64,000 nucleotides of DNA from positions 2,700,501-2,764,500 of the forward strand of contig WAEK01000007.1 of the NCBI GenBank assembly GCA_011634665.1, written 5' to 3'. The position numbers and the translations under genes were made by a program. Positions 25,461 through 38,448 of the stretch are shown one piece after another. Positions within the stretch are counted from its first letter, which is position 1, and each line of letters starts with the position of its first letter. A model generated the notes under the pieces. It worked only from the letters and a program-made list of their open reading frames with translations. It was not told the DNA's origin and did no database searches. The DNA is from Mortierella sp. BCC40632 (Eukaryota > Mortierellomycota > Mortierellomycetes > Mortierellales > Mortierellaceae).

Positions 25461-27086
25461 AGACTGTCGCTCTGACTTACTCACAGAGAGGCGATGAACA
25501 TGGCAAGACCCCTTCGGTGGGAAACGAGGGCCGGGCTTGACGCTTGGCATAGGTGCAGGACATCGAATGGGGCATCCCCGTCACTCCTTCAGCCATTCAT
25601 GTATATTATCTTTCATCTTCATAGATGATTTAGAACTGAGATTAATCGTTCAACAAAGCTGAGCATTTTCTCCTAGTGAATCATGGTATCTCATTGACTC
25701 TTTCAATTAAGTACGACTACACCCATGTCCTAGACGAGACTCTTTGTAGGCATAACCAATCGACCAAGACAATCTTGTCGTCAATGAGTTTGCTCGTCAT
25801 TAATCCTGGTTGAACAGTCATCAACATTGCTGCTTATCTCAGTTGAGATAAATGCTTTAATTTACTCAGTTATGCCATTGACAAAACCATATGCTGGGCT
25901 AGGCTATTGAATTTCAATCTTTGATCAGGGAGTAGCAAGTCGGATGTCACAGCACATTTAATCGCTTAGAACCACAATACTATTTGTTGAATCTAATGAT
26001 CGAACTGTCCTTTGTGTTTCACTAAGTAAACGCTAGGAGCTGGTCTTTGAGATATAGCAAGACCAAGCTCATAAGCAGGAGCTGTCTTCAAATCTAGAGT
26101 ACTTCTCCTGACCACTAGTAACATTGGTTTGGAGTGTTCAGCGCTAGTGCAATAGTGTAAAAGGACATTTTTCTGCCATATTGGTTTTGAGCCCAACTAG
26201 GAATCTGCCCTGTCTTTTAACCATTGGCCAGATATGCGCAACTTCAGCGATACCACAAACTTTTTCTTGGCTTAAATTTATTTGAGAAAGTACAGAGAAT
26301 CAGTTAAGGCTAAGCAGTACAATTGCGTCGACTGGAGCAGATGGCCGGATTGCCCAAATTGGAGCCAATCTGATAGTCAAACCAACACCTTGACTATGAC
26401 TCTGAGGAACCAGTTTCTTGGAGGTCTAGCAAGAACTTGATTGATTAATGTCTAAGCAAGGGTAGGTGTTTAAACGAAGCTTTTGACGCAGAACTAGACC
26501 GCACGGCAATCACAATAACTGCCAACACTTTGATGTTTACAATTGGACAGGGCCATCTAGCCCAGAACATTAATGAGCCAGGAACTGAGTCTACAGTACA
26601 CTTCCATGTTCATCGATGGAGGTCCACATTGTAATAACAAAATTAAACACGACAGATAGTCCAAACAAGATGAACGAATGGAATCTGACCATTCTGATTA
26701 GTTTCTCTGTTAGGTTCAATGGCAGTTCGGGTAGTTGAGAGACAGCTGTGGACAAAAGTTTGGATTGAGGTTGAGGTACTATAATTGCGAGCAAAAAGAT
26801 ATAACAGGTCAATTGTAAGAGCGCCTCTATCCCTCAGGGACAGAGGTGAGAGTCTTGTCGTACAGGTTTACATTTATAGTTATGCCGACTCTTTGGCAGC
26901 ATTTTGATAGAAGTCTAGGGCGCTCTTGCAAGGGTCCTCTGTGGGGATCGTTTGTAGTGCGGTGTCTCTTGCGGCAATGCCCGTAGTATGGCAGTTCCTC
27001 CTGTAAATACCTCGAATGTTAGGGATACTGTTGCTATTATGGAGTTTTGAGAAAGAATTAGATGCGTGTCGGAACAAGGCACGGGG

Positions 27087-27123
27087 ATGCTTTTTTTTTT
27101 AAAAAAAAAAAAAAAAAAAGCAT
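27087..27123. repeat. T10-A19 palindrome
   Basis: ATGC, then ten T, nineteen A, then GCAT: a near-perfect A/T hairpin. It could be an old retroposition tail or simply a slippage-prone site. Confidence 0.7.
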
Positions 27124-28683
27124 TACTGTCTACTCTATTTGAGTACTCTGGGGAATGACGACTTCATTGAGTCTTGACTAAAACTCGGCCTCCCCTTCTT
27201 TTGTGGTACAGACCCTTCGATGATGACCTTGGGTGATATCCCTTTGAGCAAATCTCGATCACCACCATGGCTAATGGGTAGATTCATTAAGGAGGAATAG
27301 CAGCATTTTTTTTTTTGTATCACGGTTACCGAGACCTATGACTTGATAATTGAGCTGCGAGTGGTATCTAAATGGCAAAAGAACGTTGCCAAATTTCACC
27401 TCTAATGTAGAAGACCCCGAGACTTACTCGGCTGTAACTCTTGATGCGCGCATCGTTGTTGCTTTCTGACCTTTCGAGTGCCTATCCGGTGCATCAATTC
27501 GTTCATGAAGGTAAGAGTATTGTTGCGCGGGGGCACTTGGCACTGATGACGACTTGTGACCGGCTCCCCTCATTCTCAATGCTTCAATGACCGTTATTAA
27601 AGAGGTAATGACTAAGGGCTCGTTGTTGATCTCTTCGTCGATCTTTCCATCCTGTAACTCTCCCTTGAACTGACACCTTAGAATTGCCCTGACGTGGTAA
27701 GCGCGCCTATAATCCTCTTTCAGTTACCGAGTATTTTTGATACATGATGTTATGCACACAATCAAAATCCAAATGCGCTCATACTGTTAGCATACTGTCT
27801 TCCTATGTGCTGTTTTGTGATACCTCTTGGATACCAAGATTTTCGAGGCGGAAGCCGAAAGAATGCTCCATTTCAACCCTCGTCTCTTTTGCCACATAGC
27901 CAGACGGATAACTGTAGTTCATGCTGACGACTTGTTTGAACATAATCCAGATTAGCTAATTCGAGAGTGATAGCGCTCTGTAGTTTTGTTGAGAACTTCA
28001 GAGAGACCAACCAACACTGTCTTTGCTGTGCACGTTCACAGTCACTCATTGACTTACCTCATTGGCTTACCAAGGTCATCGGATTCAAGCAAAGGTTAGA
28101 GAATTACTAGTAGCTGAACGCAAGGTGAAAGAGCAGAGGTGAAGTGGAATGTATTTGGATGACAAAGACAATGCGAGAGAGTTGGAACCTGAGCTTCACG
28201 GAGTAAAACAACGAGCATTTTGACCGTCACTGTTGTAATGAACCGAGCTGTCCCACTCGACCTCCACTGCGCGACGCACATACTACTTGCACTTGCAAAT
28301 TTGCCAATAGCATCCTCTTCACACTCGCGCCACCTCCTCGCTCGATATACTTCTCTGGTACACTCCTGGTTTAAACTTTAACACTCCACAGACAACTATG
28401 GTTGTTTGGTTTAGAATGGCAATAGAATTTGTCAGCGATATGGACCATGAGTTCTGCTGACTCTTGCATCTCTAGTTCATCAGAAGATGCTGAGACTTCA
28501 ATCTGACGTAGATATTGTTGGTGCTCCCAAAAGTACATGCTGACAATGAAATTGTTATGGATGTGTCTCTCATTACTTGATCCGATCACTCCGGCTACTA
28601 TTCAGGATACTTGACTCAGATTCTGCTTCTACCTAGACCGTGCCCAAGCTTCTTTTGGCTCCTAGGACATGAGTTGTCTCTTG

Positions 28684-28784
28684 GAGCAATAGCAGCAGTA
28701 ATAGCAGCAGCAGTAATAGCAGCAGCAGCAGCAGCAGCAGCAGGAGGAGGAGGAGGAGGAGGAGGAGGAGGAGGAGAAAGAGAG
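28684..28784 (+). repeat. AGC/AGG trinucleotide repeat
   Basis: Interrupted AGC/TAGCAGCAG units pass into about ten GGA/AGG units. An open frame through it would be only alanine and glycine, so it is treated as a microsatellite and not as a gene. Confidence 0.85.
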
Positions 28785-28968
28785 ACATCTCAATTGTACT
28801 GACCTGCTATTTACCTTAAACATAGGCTTGCCTCAAGAAGATCTCAGTGGTCTTCAATCGTTGATCGAAGGCTAAATAGACATCAGTCGTTAAGAGAGGA
28901 AATACGTTTTTTGTTTGATGTTTAACTCGGCTATGGTATGCCATAAAATAAAATATGCATTATCTATA

Positions 28969-30291
28969 CTACTCGGCGTGCAAGGACTCATCAACCTCAT
29001 CTGCATAAGTTTTTGGTTCAGGGATATGCTGTGGTGGTACAAATAGCTTGACATTCTCTCTGACTCTGTCGGTAATATCAAGTTCGACTGGTCCCCTGTA
29101 CTTCTTAAATAGCGCCTCCTCATCCTGTCCAAGTGCGAGGTCATCCTTTTCCATGTCCTTTGTTTCAGCAAAAGCCACCTTCATCACGGATGCGCCCGCA
29201 TACTCAACGCAATCCCAAGAGTTGAAGAGAGCGTAAATCTTCTTGGGCCAGTTGCGGAAGCCGACAAGATTCTTGAAAGGAATGTATCCAATAGGCTCAA
29301 GACCAGAAGGAGGAAGGGAGAAATATGTCTCGTCTTGGGGGATCACAACTACCTCGGCCTCCTTGGGAGTCTCTGACTTGATAGATTTGTCGGTGGAGGT
29401 GTTTTCTTCTGTCGTCAGTGTCGAGGATGACGAATCTTTCTCTGAGGTGTTCTCATTTCCAGATGACTCATTTGCCCCACTTGACTGCTGCTCCTCCTCT
29501 GCTGCTGCTTCGGTGGTTGACGATTCAGTGACTGTCTCGAGGTTAACGGCTGGTACTGGATCGTCAAGGCTCTGGAAGCACCCATCCTGATAGCCTTTCA
29601 GCACCTCAGACAAAGCAACACGTCCGAGCACAACAATACCATCCGAAATTGACTTCATAGGAACCATCGCCATAGACTTTTCCTTGTCCGTCAGCTCATC
29701 CACCTTTCCTGCTGCCACCTGTCGTCTCCGGCGGACATCGGCAGCGACCATGGACTGGATCTGTCCCTCTGTTAAGCCTTCTCGAACTTCGTAGTCCAAT
29801 GCAGCGGCATCGAAAACGGGCTTGTGTTAGGAGGTTATCAGAATCCATGCAGGGGAACGGAGAGAGCAAACCAGTTAATAGTTGATGAGAAAACAAATAC
29901 TGTTTTTGGGTATTAAAAAAAAAAAAAACACAAATGAATGAATGAAAAACGCCTATACCTTGACAAACTGCTTAAAGTAGTGTCTAGTTTTATGGATGCC
30001 ATCCCCTGGAGGGGGCATAATATATACAGTCACCTTGCGTGGCATATCCTGCACTCCACATGTCTGTTTCGCAAGTACGTCGACCTTGTCTGCCACCCGT
30101 TTCTTGGCTGCAACAGTGAGGTAATGATCACGTGTGACAAGCCCTCCAATGGTGCCAACTACACCCCAAAAGATCATCCATCCTCGACTCGGGAGCTTGG
30201 CTCTGAGCTTCCCTGAAAGTGTGGTGGGCGGTGGGAGCTTCGATGGCGATGGCTGCGTGGGCGCAGTGCTGGTTGTGGTGCTGTTCTCCAT
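28969..30291 (-). CDS. TIM54: Mitochondrial import subunit Tim54
   Basis: Predicted 394-residue inner-membrane protein of the TIM22 carrier translocase, which inserts metabolite carriers into the mitochondrial inner membrane. Two exons (30291-29959 and 29820-28969) join at a 138-nt intron, giving FKQFVKPVFDAAALDYEVREG across the junction. The N-terminal half has LPSRGWMIFWGVVGTIGG (the single membrane segment) and RKVTVYIMPPPGDGIHKTR, the best-conserved Tim54 block. The second exon carries the expected acidic low-complexity insert (Ser/Thr/Glu) and the late block GYIPFKNLVGFRNWPKKIYALF. Length is close to other fungal Tim54 proteins. RRP12 ends only 110 bp upstream on the same strand, so its promoter must be short or overlap the RRP12 3' end. 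Confidence 0.87.
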
Positions 30292-30401
30292 TGTGGACAA
30301 GAATGGATTTTGATCGCGGCAGACATTGTTTATATATTTCTCTGTGTAGCTCAAGCGAGCAAAAATCTACCAAAAAGAATTTCCTATTACAACTTCGACT
30401 A

Positions 30402-33400
30402 CTATTTCCGTGCCTTGCCAGGCTTGCGTTTGTCTACCTTACTCCTGTTGGTGAAGGTCATGCCTTCCTTGACACCCTTGCGAAGGGACGTCAACGGGAC
30501 ATATGCATATGGATCAATGCCCTTCTTCTTCATATCTCCTCCAGCACGCTTCGCCTTAAAGTCCTGGCCCAAAGGCTTGAGAGGCCGTCTTCCAGTATTA
30601 CGAATAGGTCCAGGGCCCTCGTGATCAAGCTGCATATCCGTATCCTCATCCCGACCCAAAGCACCCTTCTTGTTGGTCTTGTTAAACTTGATCTTGCCCT
30701 TTTGACCACGTGTAAATCCGTCGACTGACTTGAGGGATTCGAGGTAGTTGTTCTCAGCTTGGTCAAGCTCCATCTGCTCTGCGTCAATCTCTCCATCACT
30801 TTCTTCCTCGTTTTCAGAGTCGGTCTCGTTAACAACAATCCTTCCATCCTCAGTCGTCTTGAAAGCCTGAGAGTGATCCTTGATCTTCCGGGCAACTTGA
30901 GTCGAAGGGTGTGAAGCCGTGACACGGGAGACAACAGTTCTGTCCAAGAAATCCAAAGGAGTATCACCCTCTTCTTTGATCCAGGCATCTGCTCCTTGGT
31001 TCTTCTTAGACTTTCCTTGCCTTTTAGATGCCTTCTCTTCCTTTGCATCATCGTCCTCATCCTCATCATCATCACTAAGATCGCTCTCACTTCCGTACAA
31101 TGCATCTTCGTAGGCACTGCCGAATGTCTGAGAGGGTTTGACCGCTTTCTTAGATGCCTGGGCTTCATCTTCCGATTCTTCATCCATATCCATGCTTGTC
31201 GCATTATTCTTCTTGTTACGCTTGGCCCTCTCACGGCGCTTCTTGATATTAACTAGAAGCTTCTTGTCGGCTTCTGGCACGAAGACCACGATATCATCGT
31301 ATCCAAAGCGTCGAACAAGTCTCTCAAGGATATGGCGAACCTTTACCTTGAAATGTCCCTTATGCTCATGACTCCAGCGAATAATTCCACTGACAATCTC
31401 TTGGAGATGCTCACGGACTATACTTGGATCCAGGCTGATGGTTGTGACCTTGATGAATCCAAGGGCAGACTTAACAATCTCTCGATTCGAAGAGTTCACG
31501 AAGAGGTGCATAGTTGTGATCATTTCCGAGATCATTGCGCGTTCAAGATCCTTGTGGAACTCGAACAGCAATCTGGACAATGAAGTGATCGCAGCAGACA
31601 CCATGTGAGGTGTTGTGCCTGCCAAACCAGCTGTGACCATGGTGAAGTACTCGCGGATCGATGCTGGGGTTTCGAGCGGCGCACCCTCCATATCACCTAC
31701 ACGCTCAGACGAAATGACTCCTCCTTGCTTCATCTTGTTTCCCATAGTAACCAAGAGAGCATATGCTACATCTCTTGTCTTCTCATTTACCTCTTTTGTG
31801 GCGACAACCACTTCAGAGAGAATAGAAGGTACAAAGTAAAGGTCTGAAGGCTCAAGCAATAAGACCACCTGGTTCACCAAGGAAAGTCTGGAGCGCTTAG
31901 CTGTTGCAGAAGTAGCCGCCGTAGTTTCCAGAATAGCGCGCATCAGCTCTTCCAAATCACGCTTCAGAACCAAACGCCCAGTTTCCGAAGTTGCCATCGA
32001 GTTCACAATTTTGTATGCCTTCTTCTGCAAAATGCCATCGGCGTCATTTGCAAACAAAGAAACCACGGCTGAATAGAGTCTAGTGAGTCCGGGACCGTCA
32101 ACGTAAGGAACCATGATGTCGGCCAAATCCATCAAATTATGGGATACAGCTGGTGCGTCACCCTGCTGCGAAGGCGCCTGGACCGTCGTCAAGGCTGTGT
32201 TGAGTTGATCCAGGACTGCATTAAAGGTTTCCATGAGATCTTGGGGAGTTGAAATGCTCAAGTACGTCCTCATCGCCTCCAAGAGGTAGCCTCGGAATTG
32301 GGGCAAGGTTGCTTGGAAAATATTGAAAAAGACCATCAAGTAGGGACGAGCATATTGCTGCAACACTGTAATATTGCGCTCAGCCTCATCCTTTGACATC
32401 ATGTACTTGCGCTCCAAAACCTGATCCGACTCTTCACTATCAATGATAGCCCGATTACGGACTACAAGATTGGTAAGAGCCTGACAAAGAACAGGGCGGA
32501 GGTCTGGGACGGAGTAGAGGACACCGCTGAAGCGTTCAGCGAGCTCCTTGGAAAAAGCCTGCTCCATGTCAACGGGCAAGTCGCAGAACCCATTAACCAA
32601 ACCCCAAACTTGACCAATCAATGTTTCGTAGACCTTCTTCATCATTCCGTTCTCATTGCACGCTTGGGCTTTTCCATTGAGACGATCAGCTAGTGGGATC
32701 AGATCCGACGCAAAGTACTCCAACTCAGTATTCGTGATAGAACTCTTGAGAAGGGGGAGAAGCCATGCACGGCCGCGCTTGCGCTCTTCGGGATTGTCGA
32801 TGTTCAGGGGTAGTGTGCTCAAGAAGATACGAGGGCCGACGGTACTGATTGCAGCAGAAAGAACGACATCCAGTTGTGCCTTTTGGGTAAACGCCGGAGT
32901 AAATCGGAGCTCGTCAATGATAGGGAGGAATGAAACCAGCAAGGGGTTGGCAGCGTGACCGAGACGCTCATAAAAAGATTTCAAGATATCCAAAATTCCT
33001 AACCAGGTACTCTGGAAACGGATGTCGAATCCTCCTTTGATGATAGTTGCCACGGTATCGATTGTATTCTTGCCCTTTTGTTGACCACGGTTCTTTCTCA
33101 TGTCATGAACGGCCGAGTCAATCATTTCGTCCGAGATGCAGTGTGTGATGAGCTGCTTCAAACAGTCGACTGTCGAATTATGAACAGAAACGGGGTTGGA
33201 AGAATCCAAGTTGGGGAAGATCGACTTGAAAAGCGGCACTACAGGAGTGAGAGACTCCTTTGGAATCTCTGCACCATTTCCAGCGGCTACCATCAGCTCC
33301 TGCAATCTTGAGGACTCAACAAACCCAGCACGGACCACATCCAGCCACAGTGGCATCAAGGTGGCATCATTGGCATTGGGCTTGAGCTCAAGAACAGCCT

Positions 33401-34661
33401 TCATCACATGTGTGACTTTGACTAACCGCTGAGAGTTTTGCTCAGCTACCTCTTGACCAGAGGCTTCTGGAAGGGTTGCCTGATGAACGACCGCAGGAGC
33501 CTCATGCGACTCTTTTGTTGACAGAAGTGACTCAAAAACTTGGAAAGCAGATGATGTGAGGAAGGAATTGTTGAGTTTTGGAAGATGCAAGAGGATATCG
33601 CAAAGCGGAAGGAAATGCTGAAAGAGAGAAAGTAAGGGTTAGAAGCTAGAACAATACATTCCACAAAAACAGTCAAAAATAAAGAGTAAAGAAATGAATG
33701 CGCATACCTCTGCTGGCCAAGCCTTTCCGACCATTTTTACAAGTTGAAGAGTATGAAGAATCATTTGTGTAGCACTCTCTTTGTCCTTTGAGCCTGATGC
33801 TCCTACAACGCCGTTTCCTGACTCCTTGAGGATCTGCAGTGTCGTTTGGACAACAACCTTCATTCCAGGGTGGACAAGCATCATCAGTGGAGGTCGTGTA
33901 ACGATATTTCTGACGGCCTCCTGAGCACGCTTCCTAGGCTTAGGTCGAGAATCCAGTGAGAGGACAAGTAGAGTCTGAAGTGCCTTGAGTGTTGAAGTAT
34001 GAGCCCATGCTGCTGAATCTTGAGTAATCAATAGGTGTTCCAAGCATGTCATCAACGAACGAAGAGACGACGCTGAAGGAGGTGGTTGCAGTGCCAAGAT
34101 TGCTGTAAAGACGCCCAAGGTCGCCGTATATTGAGAACGAAGAACACCGGCAGGGACACTGAGGTAAAAAGAAGAGACAAAGATCGTGATCTTGCTAATT
34201 AGTCTACTGAAGCATTAAAAAAAAAAAAAAAAAAAAAAAAAGCCTTAGATCTCAACACTCTACCTTGGAAAAACGATGGCTAGTAGGTAGAGGACAGCGG
34301 CCCTTGTTTCTTCAGCACTTGGGTCTCCCTTCTGTTCGTCCAAGAGTGACATCTAGAAATCACATAAAACAGTTTAGAGGGATAACATGGCTAACAGATA
34401 TTCGTAAGGTAGAGTCTGACTTACCAACGTAGCAAAGTAGGCTGTTGGTGCCATTTCTGCGCCTTGCTCTTTCAGCGTCTAAAAAAAAGTATCTTGTGAG
34501 AAGGAGCCATTCGTGACAAGCTGCATTAACTCAATCTGTAAGAATTGCTAATGACGGAGTCTAGCTACCTCTTCTACGGCCTGCAGAGTCATGGCCACAA
34601 CCTGTTGGTTGTGGAGCTTCGACGACGCCTGTAGCCTTATTCTTGCGAAGGACTCATCCAT
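30402..34661 (-). CDS. RRP12: Ribosomal RNA processing protein Rrp12
   Basis: Predicted 1,300-residue HEAT/ARM-repeat protein that helps mature and export pre-40S and pre-60S ribosomes; yeast Rrp12 has about 1,230 residues. Five exons join in frame: 34661-34569, 34478-34425, 34352-34264, 34158-33708 and 33617-30402. The start MDESFARIRLQASSKLHNQQ matches the family's N-terminal helix, and APTAYFATL follows. The central part contains the NUC173-type block (ANDATLMPLWLDVV onward) and helical repeats. The C-terminus has acidic stretches (SDDDEDEDDD), many KKxK runs suited to nucleolar localisation, and the terminal DPYAYVPLTS motif seen in Rrp12. A 34-nt A-tract on the plus strand (34707-34740) sits 46 bp upstream of the start. 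RAD1 diverges from the other side of this promoter. Confidence 0.94.
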
Positions 34662-34705
34662 TGTGGTAGGCTGCGAATGAAGGGTCAAGATGCGCTGCTT
34701 CACCT

Positions 34706-34706
<1 letters not shown>

Positions 34707-34740
<34 letters not shown>
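34707..34740. promoter_or_regulatory. Poly(dA:dT) tract in RRP12-RAD1 divergent promoter
   Basis: An uninterrupted run of 34 A on the plus strand, 46 bp upstream of the RRP12 ATG and about 215 bp before the first confirmed RAD1 exon. Poly(dA:dT) tracts exclude nucleosomes in fungal promoters; that role here is inferred. Confidence 0.45.
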
Positions 34741-34742
<2 letters not shown>

Positions 34743-34954
34743 GAGGAGGCTTTTGTATACACAAGGTGGACGACAGTAAGCCACCAGACTCAACTTAAGC
34801 GCGAATTTGCCACTTCTTTGTAGCTCCTCGCATGCCTTGAAGATGGAGACCGAATGGCAAGCAAACGCCGCTGCAACTTACATGAATATGTTTGCGCATG
34901 TCGCTTGGATTGTGTCTAACCTGTGTTTTTTCATCTGTTCCTGACTGAAGTCAG

Positions 34955-36189
34955 TTCACTGCGAGAATCCGTAACGTGAAGTACCTTGCAACCTTGATCA
35001 AATCCGTACACTTCAAGGACGTAGGTTTTACTTTTGACGTTTGTTGGTCTCGAATCAACTCAGCGTGCATCTCGACATAATAGCTAAGAGCGTCTGATAT
35101 TGCTGGTCGCGTCGCTTACACAGATAGCAACATGTAGAATCTCAGCGGAAGGAATCTCGTTTGTGCTAGAAGAGTCTCGATGTCTCTTCGGACGGTGTTT
35201 GATGCAGCGAACCGTCTTTGAAGATTACAAATATGAACCGCCTTTTTTACAAGAAGTGACCGACTTCCAGTCAGCATCCCAACCAGGGTCGCAGCGACGC
35301 CAGATGAGATTACCTCAAGGCTATGAGGCCGATGGCTCTGTTACGTTTGGAATCAATCTTTCAACCCTGCTGAGCTGTCTTAATATGTTTGGAACAGCAA
35401 ACGTCACTGGTGTGGTCGGAGATGGTGCAGGAGCAGGGAGTAACAGCGGCAGTGGTGGATTGAGTTCAAGTGGAAACTCAATAACTGCAATCAAGCTAAG
35501 CTACTCGGGATTTGGATCCAAGCTCTATTTAACGTGAGTCCTGTTAGCTGACTTGAATCAGACATTTGTGCTGTCGCTCGTGCGAAAATAGGCCTTGAGA
35601 TCCGGTCAATCTAACCTATCTAGCTCGCCTACAGCCTGGAAGACGATGGAATTGTCACAACATGTGGCGTTCCAACATTTGACCCCGAACCTCCTGTAGA
35701 CTTTGACTTCAACGAAGAGCAACAATCCAAGATCATTATGAAGGTACCGAGTAGACCAGCAAATGATAGTTATGAGCTTGGAGAATACCTTGTTAAAATC
35801 ACAAGCATTGGCCAATTTTATTTTAGTCACAATGGCTTGAGGAGGGTCTTCGAGATCTTGATGCCACCAGCGATCGCGTAGTTGTCCGTCTCTCTCCAGA
35901 TATCCCCCATCTTCGGATTTCGAGCTTGGGAACCATTGAGAACCTCGATGTTAATTACTCTCAAGGGGATGTGATCGAAACTTTTATATACCACTACGAC
36001 CGACCGATTGAAGCAAGCTACAGTTTTTCACATGTACTCCATGTTCTTCGGGCTTGCCAGGTGGCGAACAAAGTCAATATTATGGTTGATGACAAGGATT
36101 TCATGAAAATTCAGTTCCTATTACCTGTCGCGGATCACAAATACCTTTTCGCCGAGTACTCCTTCACACCACTCGAGATTATGGATTAG
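34955..36189 (+). CDS. RAD1: DNA-damage checkpoint clamp subunit Rad1 (5' end unresolved)
   Basis: Member of the Rad1/Rec1/Rad17 family, the PCNA-like subunit of the 9-1-1 clamp that is loaded at damaged DNA to activate the ATR/Mec1 checkpoint. Four exons are clear: 34955-35020, 35124-35533, 35635-35743 and 35827-36189, giving 315 residues. FTARIRNVKYLATLIKSV and CRISAEGISFVLEESRC match the N-terminal sliding-clamp fold; LEDDGIVTTCGVPTF and the C-terminal YLFAEYSFTPLEIMD match the end. A glycine/serine-rich insert of about 20 residues (GAGAGSNSGSGG) is unlike animal Rad1. The first ATG-bearing exon was not fixed: candidate ATGs lie at 34842-34890, but the donors available there (GTCGCT, GTGTCT, GTTTGC) are weak. 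Confidence 0.85.
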
Positions 36190-37158
36190 TGATTTGGCGA
36201 TGAGCACTCTTGCCCTGTACTATGCCTCAGTCTTTACTCAAAATCCAGGACAGTAATTGTATCCCTAACTGGAAACTTCGACCTTACCAGTAACAAAATA
36301 GATCCCCACCGCCCAATCTAAATACAGTTAACAAAATAGGAAGGAGACAACAACCTTTTTTTTTATGAATTCCCAATATCCAAAAAGTGCTCCGCAGAGC
36401 CGCCCATTAAGATGGATGGAATGGGTAGATAGAGAAGGGAGACAGGGAATAGAGGGTTAGTGGAGGGCAAAGAAATGCGACGCGGAAAAAAATCGATTCA
36501 GGTTTGGGGAGTTTCCTCAGCAGCTTGACGAGGGTCAAACTAAGTGTAGGCTGAGGGGCTTGTAGGGGTCACTGTTGGTATTGACGGCGCTACTGTGAGT
36601 GGTGGAAATGGTACAGTCAATGCTGGCAGTTGCTGGCAGTTGAGGAGCAATAAAATACTGTGGATTCTCCCCTTACCCTCGAACAAACTACACTAGGTAT
36701 GTTCCTTGGAACCCCTCTATACCATTTATTTTCCGATCCGTCAGAGAGTAATTACCATTTGAAGCTGGTCCACCCGGCTGCCCGCACCGGGGCTGCAATC
36801 CTGTATCTAGATATTGTTCATTTGCGAATCTTTTATCCTATCTTGCTCTCTCTCTCTTAAGAAACGGTGAGACGCGTCTTGATTAGTATGCCACCCTCTT
36901 CCACACTGGCAGTTCCCTTCCCCAATAGGTCTCACAAACCTGCCTGCCAAGCAGTGCGAACCTTTTCCCCCAGTGCTTGTCCTCTATACTGCACATTCTT
37001 TCCTAGCCTTTCTCTCTTGATCCATCATTTCCTTTCCTAATCAACTGTTTTTAACCAATCTTCATATAATACCTTCCACTTTTTAACATCTTCTCCATCA
37101 AAACTACTTCTTTCATCCTTTCTTTCTTCCTCACTCCTCTCCCCCGAATAAATTTAGC
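36190..37158. other. Intergenic, CT-rich
   Basis: RAD1 3' flank followed by a CT-rich region (36955-37150) that may be the old promoter of the pseudogene starting at 37159. No gene is seen. Confidence 0.5.
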
Positions 37159-38259
37159 ATGTCTTGTACACTTGAGTTCGATTTCGAGCCCAATTTGCTG
37201 GAGGAGCTGGCGTCTGCTCGGATGCCTCCCGATAATAGCGGGACACTCCTCGAGTGCGCCACTGCGACCCTTGGATGGGATTCACAACACCTGTCCAGAA
37301 AAGAAGATGCTCGCCGAGCTCTGAAGTTTCTGGCAGAGTGTGGACTGGTAGTTTGCACACCTACCAGGCATTGATCCGGCCACTTGCCAGAAATTTTTGA
37401 AGCAAGCATGATGAGTACCATAAAGCAATTTGATTCAGTTTTTGGTATTGTCCACGAGACTAACATTCTTCAAAAGCTTCAAGATCCTTTGTGACAAGAC
37501 CGAGGAGGAGGTTACAAAGGTGAATACACGACGGAATCCAAAATGATTAAGGAACATACCGGCCAGCTTTCCAAGGTTCAAAAGGACGCCAAGGAACGGA
37601 TGCTGCGTTGGACAGGACCCCTTTCAAATACCCTGATCAATACTGCCGTAGCCGTAAGTCAAGAACTCGGCATTGAGGTCCCAGTTGACAAAGTCAATGC
37701 ATCGCTGGGTTCCAGTATAGAGAATGTGGAGGTGTGGAGAATCGTTGTTAATCAAGACTTCGAGACAGCTTGGCTCAAGCCATGGCAGGAAGCGAATCGA
37801 AAGGAGCTTCAGAGAGTAAGCTGAATCCCACTGGAGCGCAGCAAGACAAGTCTTCGCAAGATGAATGGCGCACCTGTACCGCCACCTTTGGACAGATTTT
37901 GCGTCCCGAACTGCAGGTTCATTACAAACGCCTTTGCGACATTTTGAAGGAGCAGCAAAGCAACCTAACAAAAGTAATGAAGAAGATCAGCGCGTTGAAA
38001 TTGAAGACAACCCACGTTGTAAGTACACTACAGTCGACTAATGGTGCTATCCCTGCATGATACAGTCGCAGCATATTAATGAGTTCTTTTTCTTTCTTTT
38101 CTCTCTCTCTCTCTCTCTGTAATCAAGGTCGCCAGAGGAGATCTGTACGACGAAGACCTCGGAGCTACTGACTCGACAGGTTTTGATATCTCACGCTTTC
38201 TTCCAAGTAATGTCCAGCTCCGAGCTGACGTACTTCAGACGGCTCCCGTGGTGTTATTA
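37159..38259 (+). pseudogene. Fanzor/TnpB-like gene, copy 1, 5' part
   Basis: N-terminal part of a large protein family that is repeated at 51.5-55.2 kb. Pieces read as several exons: MSCTLEFDFEPNLLEELAS at 37159, a helical stretch at 37543-37824, LQVHYKRLCDILKEQQ near 37910, and DISRFLPSNVQLR at 38184. The coding frame runs through QTAPVVLL and is then cut at 38259/38260 by a DIRS retrotransposon. The frame resumes at 43161 with PTRLRQHIERSKNQ, so the interruption lies inside one exon. The N-terminal part has no domain I can name; the family assignment rests on the C-terminal RuvC and zinc-ribbon motifs downstream. Called a pseudogene because of the insertion and later frameshift. Confidence 0.6.
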
Positions 38260-38448
38260 GCCGATCAAGCCTATGAAAGACGGCTTTTATCTATTCTCCT
38301 AACAGAACCAGTGGCCGGGGATGCCCTCCCTCTCCACCCACACTAGGCTAGGCAAAAGAAGATAGAGTGTATCCAGGCACCAGAGTAGCATTTATTTTAT
38401 TTTATTTTTAGTATTTCTCGGTCAGTATTAAAAGCAAGGTCACACACA

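Larger units (their letters stand above)
25461..28968. other. Long intergenic region without supported gene
   Basis: About 3.5 kb between the convergent HPT1 and TIM54 genes. No open frame exceeds about 110 codons, and none shows a domain or plausible exon chain. Two simple-sequence features inside are listed separately. Confidence 0.55.

Noticed and set aside
28611..28802. Alanine/glycine-rich small open frame
   Set aside because: It is made of the AGC/AGG microsatellite; it has no conserved part outside the repeat.
35534..35634. Apparent frameshift at the RAD1 exon 2/3 junction if the acceptor at 35623 is used
   Set aside because: The acceptor at 35633-35634 (CTACAG) restores the frame and gives YLT-LEDDGIV, so no frameshift is needed.
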